From: Bacillota bacterium
GTDB taxonomy: Bacteria; Bacillota; Clostridia; Christensenellales; Aristaeellaceae
Direction: 5' to 3'
Length of the DNA stretch: 8,702 nt
Assembly (NCBI GenBank): GCA_023392515.1
Contig: JAEVYX010000050.1
Coordinates: 1-8,702, forward strand
Both the position numbers and the translations under genes were made by a program. Numbering within the stretch: the first letter of the stretch is position 1; the number at the start of each line of letters is the position of its first letter. This document shows positions 1-6,544 of this stretch, piece after piece. Under the pieces are notes generated by a model. That model saw only the letters and a program-made list of their open reading frames with translations, did no database searches and was not told where the DNA came from.

Positions 1-204
1 AATGGCGTGGGAATCAGGCCCAACCGCCTGGACGACTTGCAAAAACAGATTGTAAACCCCGAGGATATGAAGGGCAGCGTCGGTTTGCAGAACATTTACC
101 GCAGGCTGAGGCTGCACTACGGGAAGAACGTAAGCCTTACGCTGAAAAATGCCCAGGTGCGCGGAACGGTCGTAAGCATCCGCATCCCTATGAAAGGGGC
201 GTGA
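1..204 (+). CDS. Sensor histidine kinase, YesM type, C-terminal fragment (5' end outside window)
   Basis: Only the last 67 codons of the gene are present; the frame is already open at base 1. The first residues, NGVGI, are the end of the G1 ATP-binding box of GHKL kinases. The segment KGSVGLQNIYRRLRLHYG is the G2 box in the form typical of YesM/LytS-like kinases, which carry a His_kinase plus HATPase_c module at the C-terminus. The membrane and sensing parts lie outside the window, so the ligand cannot be read. The stop at 202-204 is 4 nt before the start of the response regulator gene, so the two are almost certainly co-transcribed and form a pair. In this family the kinase sits in the cytoplasmic membrane and passes phosphate to its regulator. 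Confidence in the family is high; the sensed molecule (a sugar or oligosaccharide) is inferred from the transport genes opposite. Confidence 0.9.
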   Translation, partial: NGVGIRPNRLDDLQKQIVNPEDMKGSVGLQNIYRRLRLHYGKNVSLTLKNAQVRGTVVSIRIPMKGA

Positions 205-208
205 ACTC

Positions 209-1555
209 ATGCTGCGCGTCATGCTGGTGGACGATGAGCCAATGGCCCTGGAAGGCCTTAAATTGCTCATCGACTGGAAAAAGGAAGGCTTCACGGTCTG
301 CGCGGCCTTAACCAGCGGCGCGCAGGCACTGGCGGAGCTGCCTCAGGCAAAGCCAAACCTGATTGTAACGGATATCAGCATGGCGGATATGGACGGCCTT
401 TCGCTGATGCATTCCGCCCGAAAAAAAGGATACGGCGGCGCTTTCGTCATCGTAAGCGGGTACAGCGATTTTGCTTATGCCAAGGAGGCTATGCGCATCG
501 GCGTAGCGGGATATTTGCTCAAGCCTGTCGATCCCGCGGAGGCTTCCCAAGTATTGGAGCATGTTCGCCGGGAACTGATCGACAAGGAACTGGAAAACAA
601 ACCTCCACGGGCCGCTTGGCAGCAAGCCATAACAAAGCTCCTGATGGGACAGCCGGTGAAGGGCATAACACTTCCCCAAGGCACGTGGCAGCTGTTCACC
701 TGGGGCGCGCCGCTGCCCTATGATGCGGTGGCATCCATACTGGAAAGATTTTATGATATGGGCCTACAGGCAACAACACACATCGTGGATGGTAAAGAAT
801 GGCTTGTGCTGTACGCAAAAAGCGCCCTTTCCCAGGCGCCGTGTGAAACGCTTCATCAAACGCTGTCCCAGCACCGGCGAGCGTTGATTGAAAGCCCCGT
901 GGCAGATCATGCGGAGCGCCTTCCCAGTCTGCGCAAAGACATGTGCGCACAGTTGGATGATTGCGCCAACGAGCTGCTGCGCCGCACCCAATTGCTGGCC
1001 ACAGCCATCTCCCTTTTGCAATACGAAGAATTTTCGCGCCGCTGTGATGAGCTGATATCTTTTTGCATGCTGCGCGGCAGCACGGCCCTGACACAGGCAT
1101 ACGAATTGTTTCGTACCTGCTGCGGGCAGCAGCTTGCCGACAGCCCGGAGAAGCTGAGTACGTTTCTCTGTTCACCTATACGGGATATCAAGATGCTGGG
1201 GGAATTGGCCATGCGCCTATTGACCCCGGTTCCCGAACGCATTGGCGATCATGTGGCAGCCTATCTGGAAGAGCATTACGCAAAAAGGCTGACGCTGGGC
1301 AGCGTTGCAGGAGACCTGGGCTATAACGCCACCTACCTGGGGCGCATCTTTCGTGAAGAAACGGGCGTGGGATTCCGCACCTGGCTGAACACTTTGCGTT
1401 TGCAAAAGGCCGCGGCAATCTTGAAAAGCTCCCCCATGCCTGTCCACCAGGTGGCGGATGCTGTGGGCTATGCGCAGTACAAGCAGTTTCTGGCGCATTT
1501 CAAAAATTGCTACGGCCAAACGCCCCAGGAGTACCGCAAAAGCTTCAGCCCTTGA
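209..1555 (+). CDS. Response regulator, YesN type, with AraC-family DNA-binding domain
   Basis: This 448-residue protein has an N-terminal receiver domain (about residues 1-122) with acidic residues D8, D9 and E10, phospho-acceptor D55 in LIVTDISMADMDG, switch residue S83 in IVSGYSDF, and K105 in LLKPVD. A middle region (about 125-340) has no motif I recognise. The C-terminus (about 347-445) is an AraC/XylS double helix-turn-helix, with LTLGSVAGDLGYNATYLGRIF followed by a second unit ending FKNCYGQTPQEYR. Length and architecture fit YesN-like regulators, which activate neighbouring carbohydrate ABC transporter operons. The ATG follows AAAGGGG (193-199) with 9 nt spacing and lies 4 nt after the kinase stop. 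The natural target is the leftward operon that ends against it, but no operator can be proven by eye. The 3' end overlaps the converging permease gene by 11 bp. Confidence 0.95.
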   Translation: MLRVMLVDDEPMALEGLKLLIDWKKEGFTVCAALTSGAQALAELPQAKPNLIVTDISMADMDGLSLMHSARKKGYGGAFVIVSGYSDFAYAKEAMRIGVAGYLLKPVDPAEASQVLEHVRRELIDKELENKPPRAAWQQAITKLLMGQPVKGITLPQGTWQLFTWGAPLPYDAVASILERFYDMGLQATTHIVDGKEWLVLYAKSALSQAPCETLHQTLSQHRRALIESPVADHAERLPSLRKDMCAQLDDCANELLRRTQLLATAISLLQYEEFSRRCDELISFCMLRGSTALTQAYELFRTCCGQQLADSPEKLSTFLCSPIRDIKMLGELAMRLLTPVPERIGDHVAAYLEEHYAKRLTLGSVAGDLGYNATYLGRIFREETGVGFRTWLNTLRLQKAAAILKSSPMPVHQVADAVGYAQYKQFLAHFKNCYGQTPQEYRKSFSP

Positions 1556-2456
1556 CGCTGCCCACATTGAGGCCTACCACAAAGTAACGCTGCAACAGCG
1601 GGTAGATAGCCAAAATCGGTGCTGCGGAAACCACAGTGATGGCGGCGCGGATGGTCACCGGTGTGGTGAGGGTGGTGGTGGACAGCGCATCGGCAGTGGA
1701 TTTGGCCGCATTGGCACTGTTGTTGGTGGTTGCCAGCTTCATCTTGAGCAGGTATTGCAGCGTGTGCAGCTTAGGCTTACCAGCGTTGTACAAATGCGTA
1801 TCAAACCAGGTGTTCCATGCCCCGACAGCCACAAACAGGGCAATCGTAGCCAGTACCGGCATGCACAGCGGAAATATAATGCGCCAAAATAGGTATAGAT
1901 CCCCTGCACCGTCAATCCGGGCCGATTCCACCATCGCCTCCGGCAGGTTCAAAATGTATGTCCGGATGACGATCATGTTAAAGCAGCTCATCATGGTTGG
2001 GATGATGTATGCCCAGAAGGATTTTGACAGCCCCAGGGTGTTGTTGATCAACAGGTAATTGGGGATCAGGCCCGCGTTGATATACATGGTCAATACAAAC
2101 ATAGCCGTAATGAACTTGCGCAGCACATATTCCCTGCGGGACAGGGCGTAAGCCAGCATGGAAGTAAGAACGATGTTGAGAACGGTTTGGATGACTGCGC
2201 GTGAAATGGTGATAAAAAAGGCGGAGTAGATGGTTTCATCCACAAAGATGGTTTCATAGCTTCTCAGGCTGAACACCCGTGGCCAGAGTTTGATCCCGCC
2301 GCGCACCGCGTCGGTTCCATCATTGAAGGAAATGGCAAGGGTGTTGAGAACGGGATAGAGTGTAATAAACATCAAAAGGCACATACCAATGGTGTTCAAC
2401 AGTTCAAATGTTTTATAATGATGAAGGCGTTTGACCTTTCCAGGATAGCTGTTCAT
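1545..2456 (-). CDS. lplC: Carbohydrate ABC transporter permease, LplC/YtcP type (CUT1 family)
   Basis: This 303-residue integral membrane protein should have six helices; hydrophobic stretches are clear at about 20-43, 78-105, 115-133, 148-168, 198-215 and 267-292. The cytoplasmic EAA loop that docks the ATPase is at 173-200: it begins EAMVESARIDGAG and ends FWRIIFPLCMP. The N-terminal and C-terminal sequence style (ITLYPVLNTLAISFND; a final FVVGLNVGSVKG) is characteristic of the LplC/YtcP subgroup. It would form the transmembrane channel with the LplB-type partner encoded 56 nt upstream. The ATG is preceded by GAGGGA at 7 nt. It is the last gene of the leftward run, and its last 11 bp overlap the 3' end of the response regulator gene. 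No convincing terminator follows the stop. Confidence 0.94.
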   Translation of the reverse strand: MNSYPGKVKRLHHYKTFELLNTIGMCLLMFITLYPVLNTLAISFNDGTDAVRGGIKLWPRVFSLRSYETIFVDETIYSAFFITISRAVIQTVLNIVLTSMLAYALSRREYVLRKFITAMFVLTMYINAGLIPNYLLINNTLGLSKSFWAYIIPTMMSCFNMIVIRTYILNLPEAMVESARIDGAGDLYLFWRIIFPLCMPVLATIALFVAVGAWNTWFDTHLYNAGKPKLHTLQYLLKMKLATTNNSANAAKSTADALSTTTLTTPVTIRAAITVVSAAPILAIYPLLQRYFVVGLNVGSVKG

Positions 2457-2512
2457 CGTTCCATCCCTCTTTACAACATATTTTTGCCGGGAAAATGGCA
2501 GGCATACCTGCT

Positions 2513-3478
2513 TTACAGCAGGGTGCTTTCGTCAAACCGCTTGACCAGGAAGTTGGCGGACAGCACCAGCGCAATAGAGACGGTGCTTCTGAACATGCCC
2601 GCCGCAATGGCCCGGCTGTACTGCCCTTTGGTAATGCCATATTTCAGGGCAAAAATGTCGATGGTCTGGGACCAGTCTATCACCAGGTTTTGTCCCATCA
2701 GGTATTGTATTTCAAAGCCGGCCTCCAGCAAATGGCCGATGTTCATAATCAGCAGCACAAGAAAAGTGGATTTGATGCCCGGCAGCGTAATGTGGAGCAT
2801 GCGCTTAAAGCGCCCTGCGCCATCTATTTCCGCGGCCTCATACAAAGCCGGGTCAATGGCGGACATGGCCGCAAGATAGATGATGGTGTTCCAGCCGCAT
2901 TCCTTCCACACGTTAATGGCGCCGACCAGCCACCAGAAATACCTTCCCTCGCCTAGGAAAAACACCGGCTGCCGAATAAGCCCCAATTTCAAAAGCAGCT
3001 CGTTTACAATGCCGTCGCTGGCGAAAATGTTTTGCGCCAGCCCGACCACAATCACCCAGCTTAAAAAGTGCGGAAGATACGTTACGGTCTGCACCGTACG
3101 CTTGAATCCCCGGCTTCTGATTTCATTGAGGAACAGCGCCAGCGCAATGGGAAACACAAAGCCAAACACCAGGTTGATGGCCGCCATGGCAAACGTGTTT
3201 CGGATGCTTCGCAAGAACTCCGCCCTGGTAAACAGCCAGCGGAAATTTTCAAATCCCACCCAAGGGTTCTCAAACAGCGGCACAGCGGGATTATAATCCA
3301 TGAAAGCGGTAATCCAGCCCCAAAGCGGCGAATAGTTAAACAAAAGGATATATAAGAGCATCGGCACCGACATCAGCATCAATTGCTTCTGCTGCCATAA
3401 AAGACTCCATTTGGAAGTTGGACGGGCGGCAGCGGGCAGCCTCGACGGGGAAAGCACAGGAACATCTGCCTGGCGCAA
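2513..3478 (-). CDS. lplB: Carbohydrate ABC transporter permease, LplB type (CUT1 family), TTG start
   Basis: I read this as 321 residues from a TTG at 3478. The open frame extends further to another TTG at 3586, but that start lies inside the preceding gene and would make the protein run through a strong intergenic hairpin (3514-3548). The chosen TTG has GAGGTG 6 nt upstream (3485-3490). It gives a short N-terminal tail before the first membrane helix (about 33-58), as usual for LplB-like proteins of roughly 300-320 residues. About six helices are visible. The ATPase-docking EAA loop is at about 214-233 (YEAAEIDGAGRFKRMLHITLP). The C-terminus, FLVKRFDESTLL, resembles the family. It pairs with the LplC-type permease downstream and takes substrate from the binding protein upstream. 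Family confidence is high; the start is moderately sure because it is not an ATG. Confidence 0.92.
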   Translation of the reverse strand: MRQADVPVLSPSRLPAAARPTSKWSLLWQQKQLMLMSVPMLLYILLFNYSPLWGWITAFMDYNPAVPLFENPWVGFENFRWLFTRAEFLRSIRNTFAMAAINLVFGFVFPIALALFLNEIRSRGFKRTVQTVTYLPHFLSWVIVVGLAQNIFASDGIVNELLLKLGLIRQPVFFLGEGRYFWWLVGAINVWKECGWNTIIYLAAMSAIDPALYEAAEIDGAGRFKRMLHITLPGIKSTFLVLLIMNIGHLLEAGFEIQYLMGQNLVIDWSQTIDIFALKYGITKGQYSRAIAAGMFRSTVSIALVLSANFLVKRFDESTLL

Positions 3479-3484
3479 AAGAAA

Positions 3485-3490
3485 CACCTC
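3485..3490 (-). promoter_or_regulatory. Ribosome binding site that fixes the TTG start of the LplB-type gene
   Basis: On the - strand the bases read GAGGTG, then TTTCTT, then TTG. The 6-nt spacing suits the TTG at 3478. No ATG with comparable upstream complementarity exists before the first membrane helix, and the upstream TTG at 3586 has no credible site. Confidence 0.6.
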
Positions 3491-3513
3491 GCTTGCAAAA
3501 CATTTCAAAGAAC

Positions 3514-3548
3514 CGGCGGCGGGAGGGAATACCTCCCTTCCGCCGCCG
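3514..3548 (-). promoter_or_regulatory. Intercistronic hairpin after the binding-protein gene (mRNA 3'-end stabiliser or partial terminator)
   Basis: The two arms CGGCGGCGG (3514-3522) and CCGCCGCCG (3540-3548) pair perfectly over 9 bp, and an inner GGGAGG/CCTCCC pairing can extend or rearrange the stem. It lies 15 nt beyond the stop codon of the binding-protein gene and about 24 nt before the ribosome binding site of the permease gene. The downstream bases on the - strand (GGTTCTTTGAAATGTTTTG) are only moderately U-rich, so full termination is unlikely. Hairpins in this position are known in binding-protein operons, such as malE-malF, to raise binding-protein mRNA above permease mRNA; that role is inferred here. 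Confidence 0.65.
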
Positions 3549-3563
3549 TAATACGCAATGCGG

Positions 3564-5219
3564 TTACTTGGTGTTCTTCTCCACAAGCTTCAGGATTTCA
3601 GCCTGCATGAAGTCTATGAAGTCGCTGATGGGAATGTCTTCAACGTTCTTTACAAATTCTTCCCACTTCGTGTCAAAATCGGCCTCATCCGCCATGATGA
3701 TTTGGGGCAGATCTCGGCGCTGCACATCCTGGAAGGCGGTCTTGGCGTCATCGGCATCCTGATTGACCGTAACGTCGATCTGCCAGGCTTCGCCATAGGG
3801 TGCAAGCTCAATGGGATCATTGAAGAAATCCAACGGGATTTTGTAACCATAGCCGCTCAGGAATTCCTTGTCGTATTCGTACATCAGGTCAAAGTAGATT
3901 TCCGGCTGCCTGTTGGGATCCCAGTAGTTGCCGTCGTCCCCGACACCCTGCTTTTTCGGCAGGCTTTCCCACAGGCAACGGGCGGTATTGGCATTGCGCC
4001 ATACGGCGTTATTGGCATTATCCCGCTGTTCCGCCGTGCGCAGGAAGCGGCCATTGTCCACATAGTAATCCTCACCCTCGATACCCCAGGTCAAAAGCCT
4101 TTGCCAATCATCGCTTAGCAGACGATCGATCATGGCAACCAGACGTTCGGGATACTTGCAGTTGACAGAGATGCCAAATCCACGGTTGACGTTGATGACG
4201 GTCCCGTTGAGATAGTGTTCGGTAATTTCTTTTCCGTCCACATATTCGGGGTCAAACACGATGGGTAGCCCTTGATAGGTGCTGTCATGCATCTTAGCGG
4301 TGTTCAGCGCGTCGATGGCGGTTTGGAAGTTCCATGTCTGGTCGAACATGCCCAGTATTGTGCCGCTGGAGAGCTTGGCGATGTACTGGTCATAGTTCAT
4401 CACGAAGGTGTCCTGTGGGATGAGTCCCTTGTGATAGAACTCGTTGAGCTTTTTGTAGTAATTCTTGGCGTAGGGTTGGATGACGTAGGGGCTTGCCTTA
4501 TAGTTGTCGTTCAGGTCCACAATGACATCGCCGTCGTTGGGGCGGCCCATGAGGTGCTGAACGGGATTGAACAGGCAAAATGCGCGCCAGCCTTCGCACA
4601 AAATGGCAAAGCCTGAATAGGGGTTGCCGTTAGCGTCCTTGGGATTGGCGGTGATGTAGCGTTCGATCAGATCAAAATACTGATCCATGGTCTTGATCTG
4701 GGGATAATTATCCCAAGCCAGAACCTTCTTCTGGATAAAGAAGGCGGGGCCGTTAACGTAGTTGTAACCATAGCCCTGGGTATTGTAATAGCGGCCATAG
4801 TTGGGCAGTACAAACAACTGGCCCTTATCGTTGAGCAGGCGCTTGAAATGCGGCTCAAGGTATTCGTAAAGGTTCGGGGTCTTCTCCTTGCTGATATAGG
4901 GCATCAAATCAATCAGCGCGCCGGATTCGATCAGCGTTTCACTGTTGCCGCCGTCCATGAGATCGGCATAGTCCTGACCCGCAATTTTGATGCCCAGCGT
5001 TTCTTTCAGATCGCCGGCCAGAAATTCGAACTCAAACTTGATGCCGAATTCCTCTTCGATCTTCTTGAACATTTTGTTGTCGGAGGTAGGTTGGTCTCTG
5101 GCCTCGCCGACGAATACTGTCACAGTAATCGGCTCCTCTTTGCTTTGGGCCAGTGCGGGGACGGTCAGCATCGTTGCGAGCATCGCCAGCGCGATGAGCA
5201 GTGTGATCAGCTTGCGCAT
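3564..5219 (-). CDS. lplA: Extracellular solute-binding protein, LplA-like, of a CUT1 oligosaccharide ABC transporter
   Basis: This 551-residue secreted protein is the large type of binding protein found with LplB/LplC permeases and YesMN regulators, and its length is typical. Residues 1-24 are a signal peptide (basic MRK, hydrophobic core, VPALA|Q cleavage site). The mature part begins with an acidic linker and the usual first strand (ITVTVFVGE), followed by motifs common in the family such as FGIKFEFEF, YADLMDGGNSETLIESGALIDLMPYI and GQLFVLPNYG. It is rich in Trp and Tyr, as expected for sugar stacking. There is no cysteine at the signal cleavage site, so it is not a conventional lipoprotein, which is unusual for a Firmicute binding protein. 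The ATG follows AAGGAGG at 7 nt. The gene leads the transporter trio and may have its own promoter and leader hairpin. The ligand is likely a xylo-oligosaccharide, judged from the GH8 neighbour only. Confidence 0.93.
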   Translation of the reverse strand: MRKLITLLIALAMLATMLTVPALAQSKEEPITVTVFVGEARDQPTSDNKMFKKIEEEFGIKFEFEFLAGDLKETLGIKIAGQDYADLMDGGNSETLIESGALIDLMPYISKEKTPNLYEYLEPHFKRLLNDKGQLFVLPNYGRYYNTQGYGYNYVNGPAFFIQKKVLAWDNYPQIKTMDQYFDLIERYITANPKDANGNPYSGFAILCEGWRAFCLFNPVQHLMGRPNDGDVIVDLNDNYKASPYVIQPYAKNYYKKLNEFYHKGLIPQDTFVMNYDQYIAKLSSGTILGMFDQTWNFQTAIDALNTAKMHDSTYQGLPIVFDPEYVDGKEITEHYLNGTVINVNRGFGISVNCKYPERLVAMIDRLLSDDWQRLLTWGIEGEDYYVDNGRFLRTAEQRDNANNAVWRNANTARCLWESLPKKQGVGDDGNYWDPNRQPEIYFDLMYEYDKEFLSGYGYKIPLDFFNDPIELAPYGEAWQIDVTVNQDADDAKTAFQDVQRRDLPQIIMADEADFDTKWEEFVKNVEDIPISDFIDFMQAEILKLVEKNTK

Positions 5220-5244
5220 ACTGTCTCCTCCTTATGTTGTTTTG

Positions 5245-5264
5245 AGGGCCTTCGCACAGGCCCT
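5245..5264 (-). promoter_or_regulatory. Hairpin in the 5' leader of the binding-protein gene
   Basis: A perfect 6-bp inverted repeat, AGGGCC (5245-5250) and GGCCCT (5259-5264), has an 8-nt loop. On the - strand it ends 11 nt before the AAGGAGG ribosome binding site and is followed by TCAAAAC, so it is not a terminator of the GH8 message. On the + strand it is followed by TTTTATT and would look like a weak terminator, but no rightward gene ends here. A role in mRNA stability or translation is inferred. Confidence 0.5.
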
Positions 5265-5276
5265 TTTATTAAAATG

Positions 5277-5287
5277 AGCATAGCACA
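5277..5287 (-). promoter_or_regulatory. Candidate extended -10 promoter for the binding-protein gene
   Basis: The - strand reads TGTGCTATGCT, matching the extended -10 pattern TRTGnTATnnT. No good -35 element is present at 16-18 nt, which extended -10 promoters can tolerate. Transcription would begin near 5270, placing the leader hairpin almost at the 5' end of the RNA. The 132-nt gap between the GH8 stop and this gene leaves room for a separate promoter. Confidence 0.35.
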
Positions 5288-5351
5288 AACCGTTTCAGGA
5301 GGATATGCCTGCAACCGTACTATTTCCCCGAAAAAATATAGCTTCTATCAT

Positions 5352-6473
5352 TTATTGCGCCAGCATATGATATTCGCCTGCAAGCATCAAAAGGCAGAAG
5401 AAATACAGGCAGTTGTCATAATAGCGGCCCTCGCCCGTTCGGGGCGGGGTATCCCAGAACTTTTTAACCCATTTGCGGGAAAGGGGCGTATCCGTAGCCA
5501 GGGATGCAGCCGCCGTGGTTGCAATGATGGCGGTGGGATGCAGTGCCGGGGTTGCAAGCGGCGTACCGTCAATTTGATACGTCATGTAAGGCTCACGGCC
5601 GTCAAGAAATGATTGCAGATTATCCGCAATGGCGCGGTATTCAGGCCGCGTGCCAAACCAGGCCGAGTCCAGCCCGATGTTCATCGTCACACGATAGGCA
5701 TCGCTGAAAAAATCCCCATGGCCATGCGCCGTCTCCGGCGTGCCGTCGTAATGCGCATACTCGGGTGCAAGCCCGGTTTTTTGATGGCAGGCTAGGGTCA
5801 GGTACGCGCGGCTTTGCTCTGCAGCCCGAAGCCAAAAGGGGCGGTCCCTCTCCTCCGCCAGGGCAGCAAACAGCGTGTAAAAATGCGGCAGATGATACGA
5901 TGGGTCCGAAAAATCCGCTTCCGGCACAAACTTGATGAGTGCGCTTTTCTCATCCCACATGGGCTGTCCGCCCGCGGCCAGTTCATGCTGGTGCACACAA
6001 TGGCGCAAAATATCCCGAGCCTGCGTGCCATAATCAAGGGGCGGCGTACCATCATCCCCCCAGCGGCTGGATGCGAAAAAAAGGGCCATGGCAAAATACT
6101 CTTCGCCGTCCGGTGCGGGACCTTGCGCGTTTTTCGTTCCATCGGGTGAAACCGACCATGCAAAATATCCGGCGTAAGGCCCATCTGCCTGCCACATGAA
6201 TTTTTTTGCGAACCGCCAAAGCCGGTCAAACAGTTCCTTCTCGCCCCGCTGCACGCACATCATCATACCGTAGCTCATGCCCTCTGTACGCACATCCAGA
6301 TTGCCGGTATCCATCAAAAAACCCATATCGCTGCCAAAAGGAAAATAAAAGCGCTCCTGCTCATCCTCAAAGATCGTACGGAATACCATATCCAGTTTTT
6401 GATCAATTTCCTGCTGAGGTATGCCGTAGCGTGCCAGCATATTAGGGGTGTTTTTCATACATTGACCCTGCAA
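5352..6473 (-). CDS. GH8 reducing-end xylose-releasing exo-oligoxylanase (Rex-like)
   Basis: The 373-residue product matches, from memory, the Bacillus halodurans Rex enzyme (EC 3.2.1.156, 388 aa) along its whole length. It removes single xyloses from the reducing end of xylo-oligosaccharides. The general acid is E64 in NLDVRTEGMSYGMM, a substrate-site aspartate is D122 in GPAPDGEEYFAMALFFAS, and the general base is D258 in FFSDAYRVTMNIGLD. The L311-H312-P313 tripeptide matches the loop that blocks the far side of the active site and makes Rex an exo-enzyme. No signal peptide is present, so it should act in the cytoplasm on imported substrate, consistent with the transporter downstream. Start choice is open: the TTG at 6473 has AGGAGG at 8 nt, whereas the ATG at 6458 (MKNTPNML) has only AGGG at 7 nt. 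Either gives an intact enzyme. Confidence 0.93.
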   Translation of the reverse strand: MQGQCMKNTPNMLARYGIPQQEIDQKLDMVFRTIFEDEQERFYFPFGSDMGFLMDTGNLDVRTEGMSYGMMMCVQRGEKELFDRLWRFAKKFMWQADGPYAGYFAWSVSPDGTKNAQGPAPDGEEYFAMALFFASSRWGDDGTPPLDYGTQARDILRHCVHQHELAAGGQPMWDEKSALIKFVPEADFSDPSYHLPHFYTLFAALAEERDRPFWLRAAEQSRAYLTLACHQKTGLAPEYAHYDGTPETAHGHGDFFSDAYRVTMNIGLDSAWFGTRPEYRAIADNLQSFLDGREPYMTYQIDGTPLATPALHPTAIIATTAAASLATDTPLSRKWVKKFWDTPPRTGEGRYYDNCLYFFCLLMLAGEYHMLAQ

Positions 6474-6544
6474 AATTATAGCCTCCTCTCACAATACATG
6501 TTCATGTGCCGGCATACAAACCTTTTTCGTTTATCTATTTCATT
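6474..6544 (-). promoter_or_regulatory. Spacer upstream of the GH8 gene with a dyad and an embedded TATAAT
   Basis: The 71-nt spacer has no terminator for the upstream LCP gene. It contains a dyad, ACATG-TT-CATGT, at about 6496-6507, an adjacent 8-bp palindrome TGCCGGCA, and the ribosome binding site AGGAGG (6482-6487). Immediately after that site the - strand reads TATAAT (6475-6480), a perfect -10 sequence but without a recognisable -35. If it is used, the RNA would start just ahead of the ATG at 6458 and would exclude the TTG start. Confidence 0.3.

Noticed and set aside
1500..1545. Possible terminator for the last permease gene inside the regulator's 3' end (TTGC ... GCAATTTTTG on the - strand)
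   Set aside because: The stem is only 4 bp plus a bulged GG/CC with a long loop, too weak to support.
2513..3586. Longer reading of the LplB-type gene from the TTG at 3586 (357 aa)
   Set aside because: It would overlap the binding-protein gene, run through the strong 3514-3548 hairpin, lacks a ribosome binding site and adds a low-complexity N-terminus not expected in the family.
5288..5301. A possible CcpA cre site (- strand TGAAACGGTTTGTG) upstream of the binding-protein gene
   Set aside because: The half-sites are one base too close together for the cre consensus and the right half ends GTG instead of CA, so the match is poor.
4848..5612. A 254-codon open frame on the + strand
   Set aside because: It spans the ends of the binding-protein and GH8 genes in antisense, crosses their spacer, and its translation has no recognisable domain.
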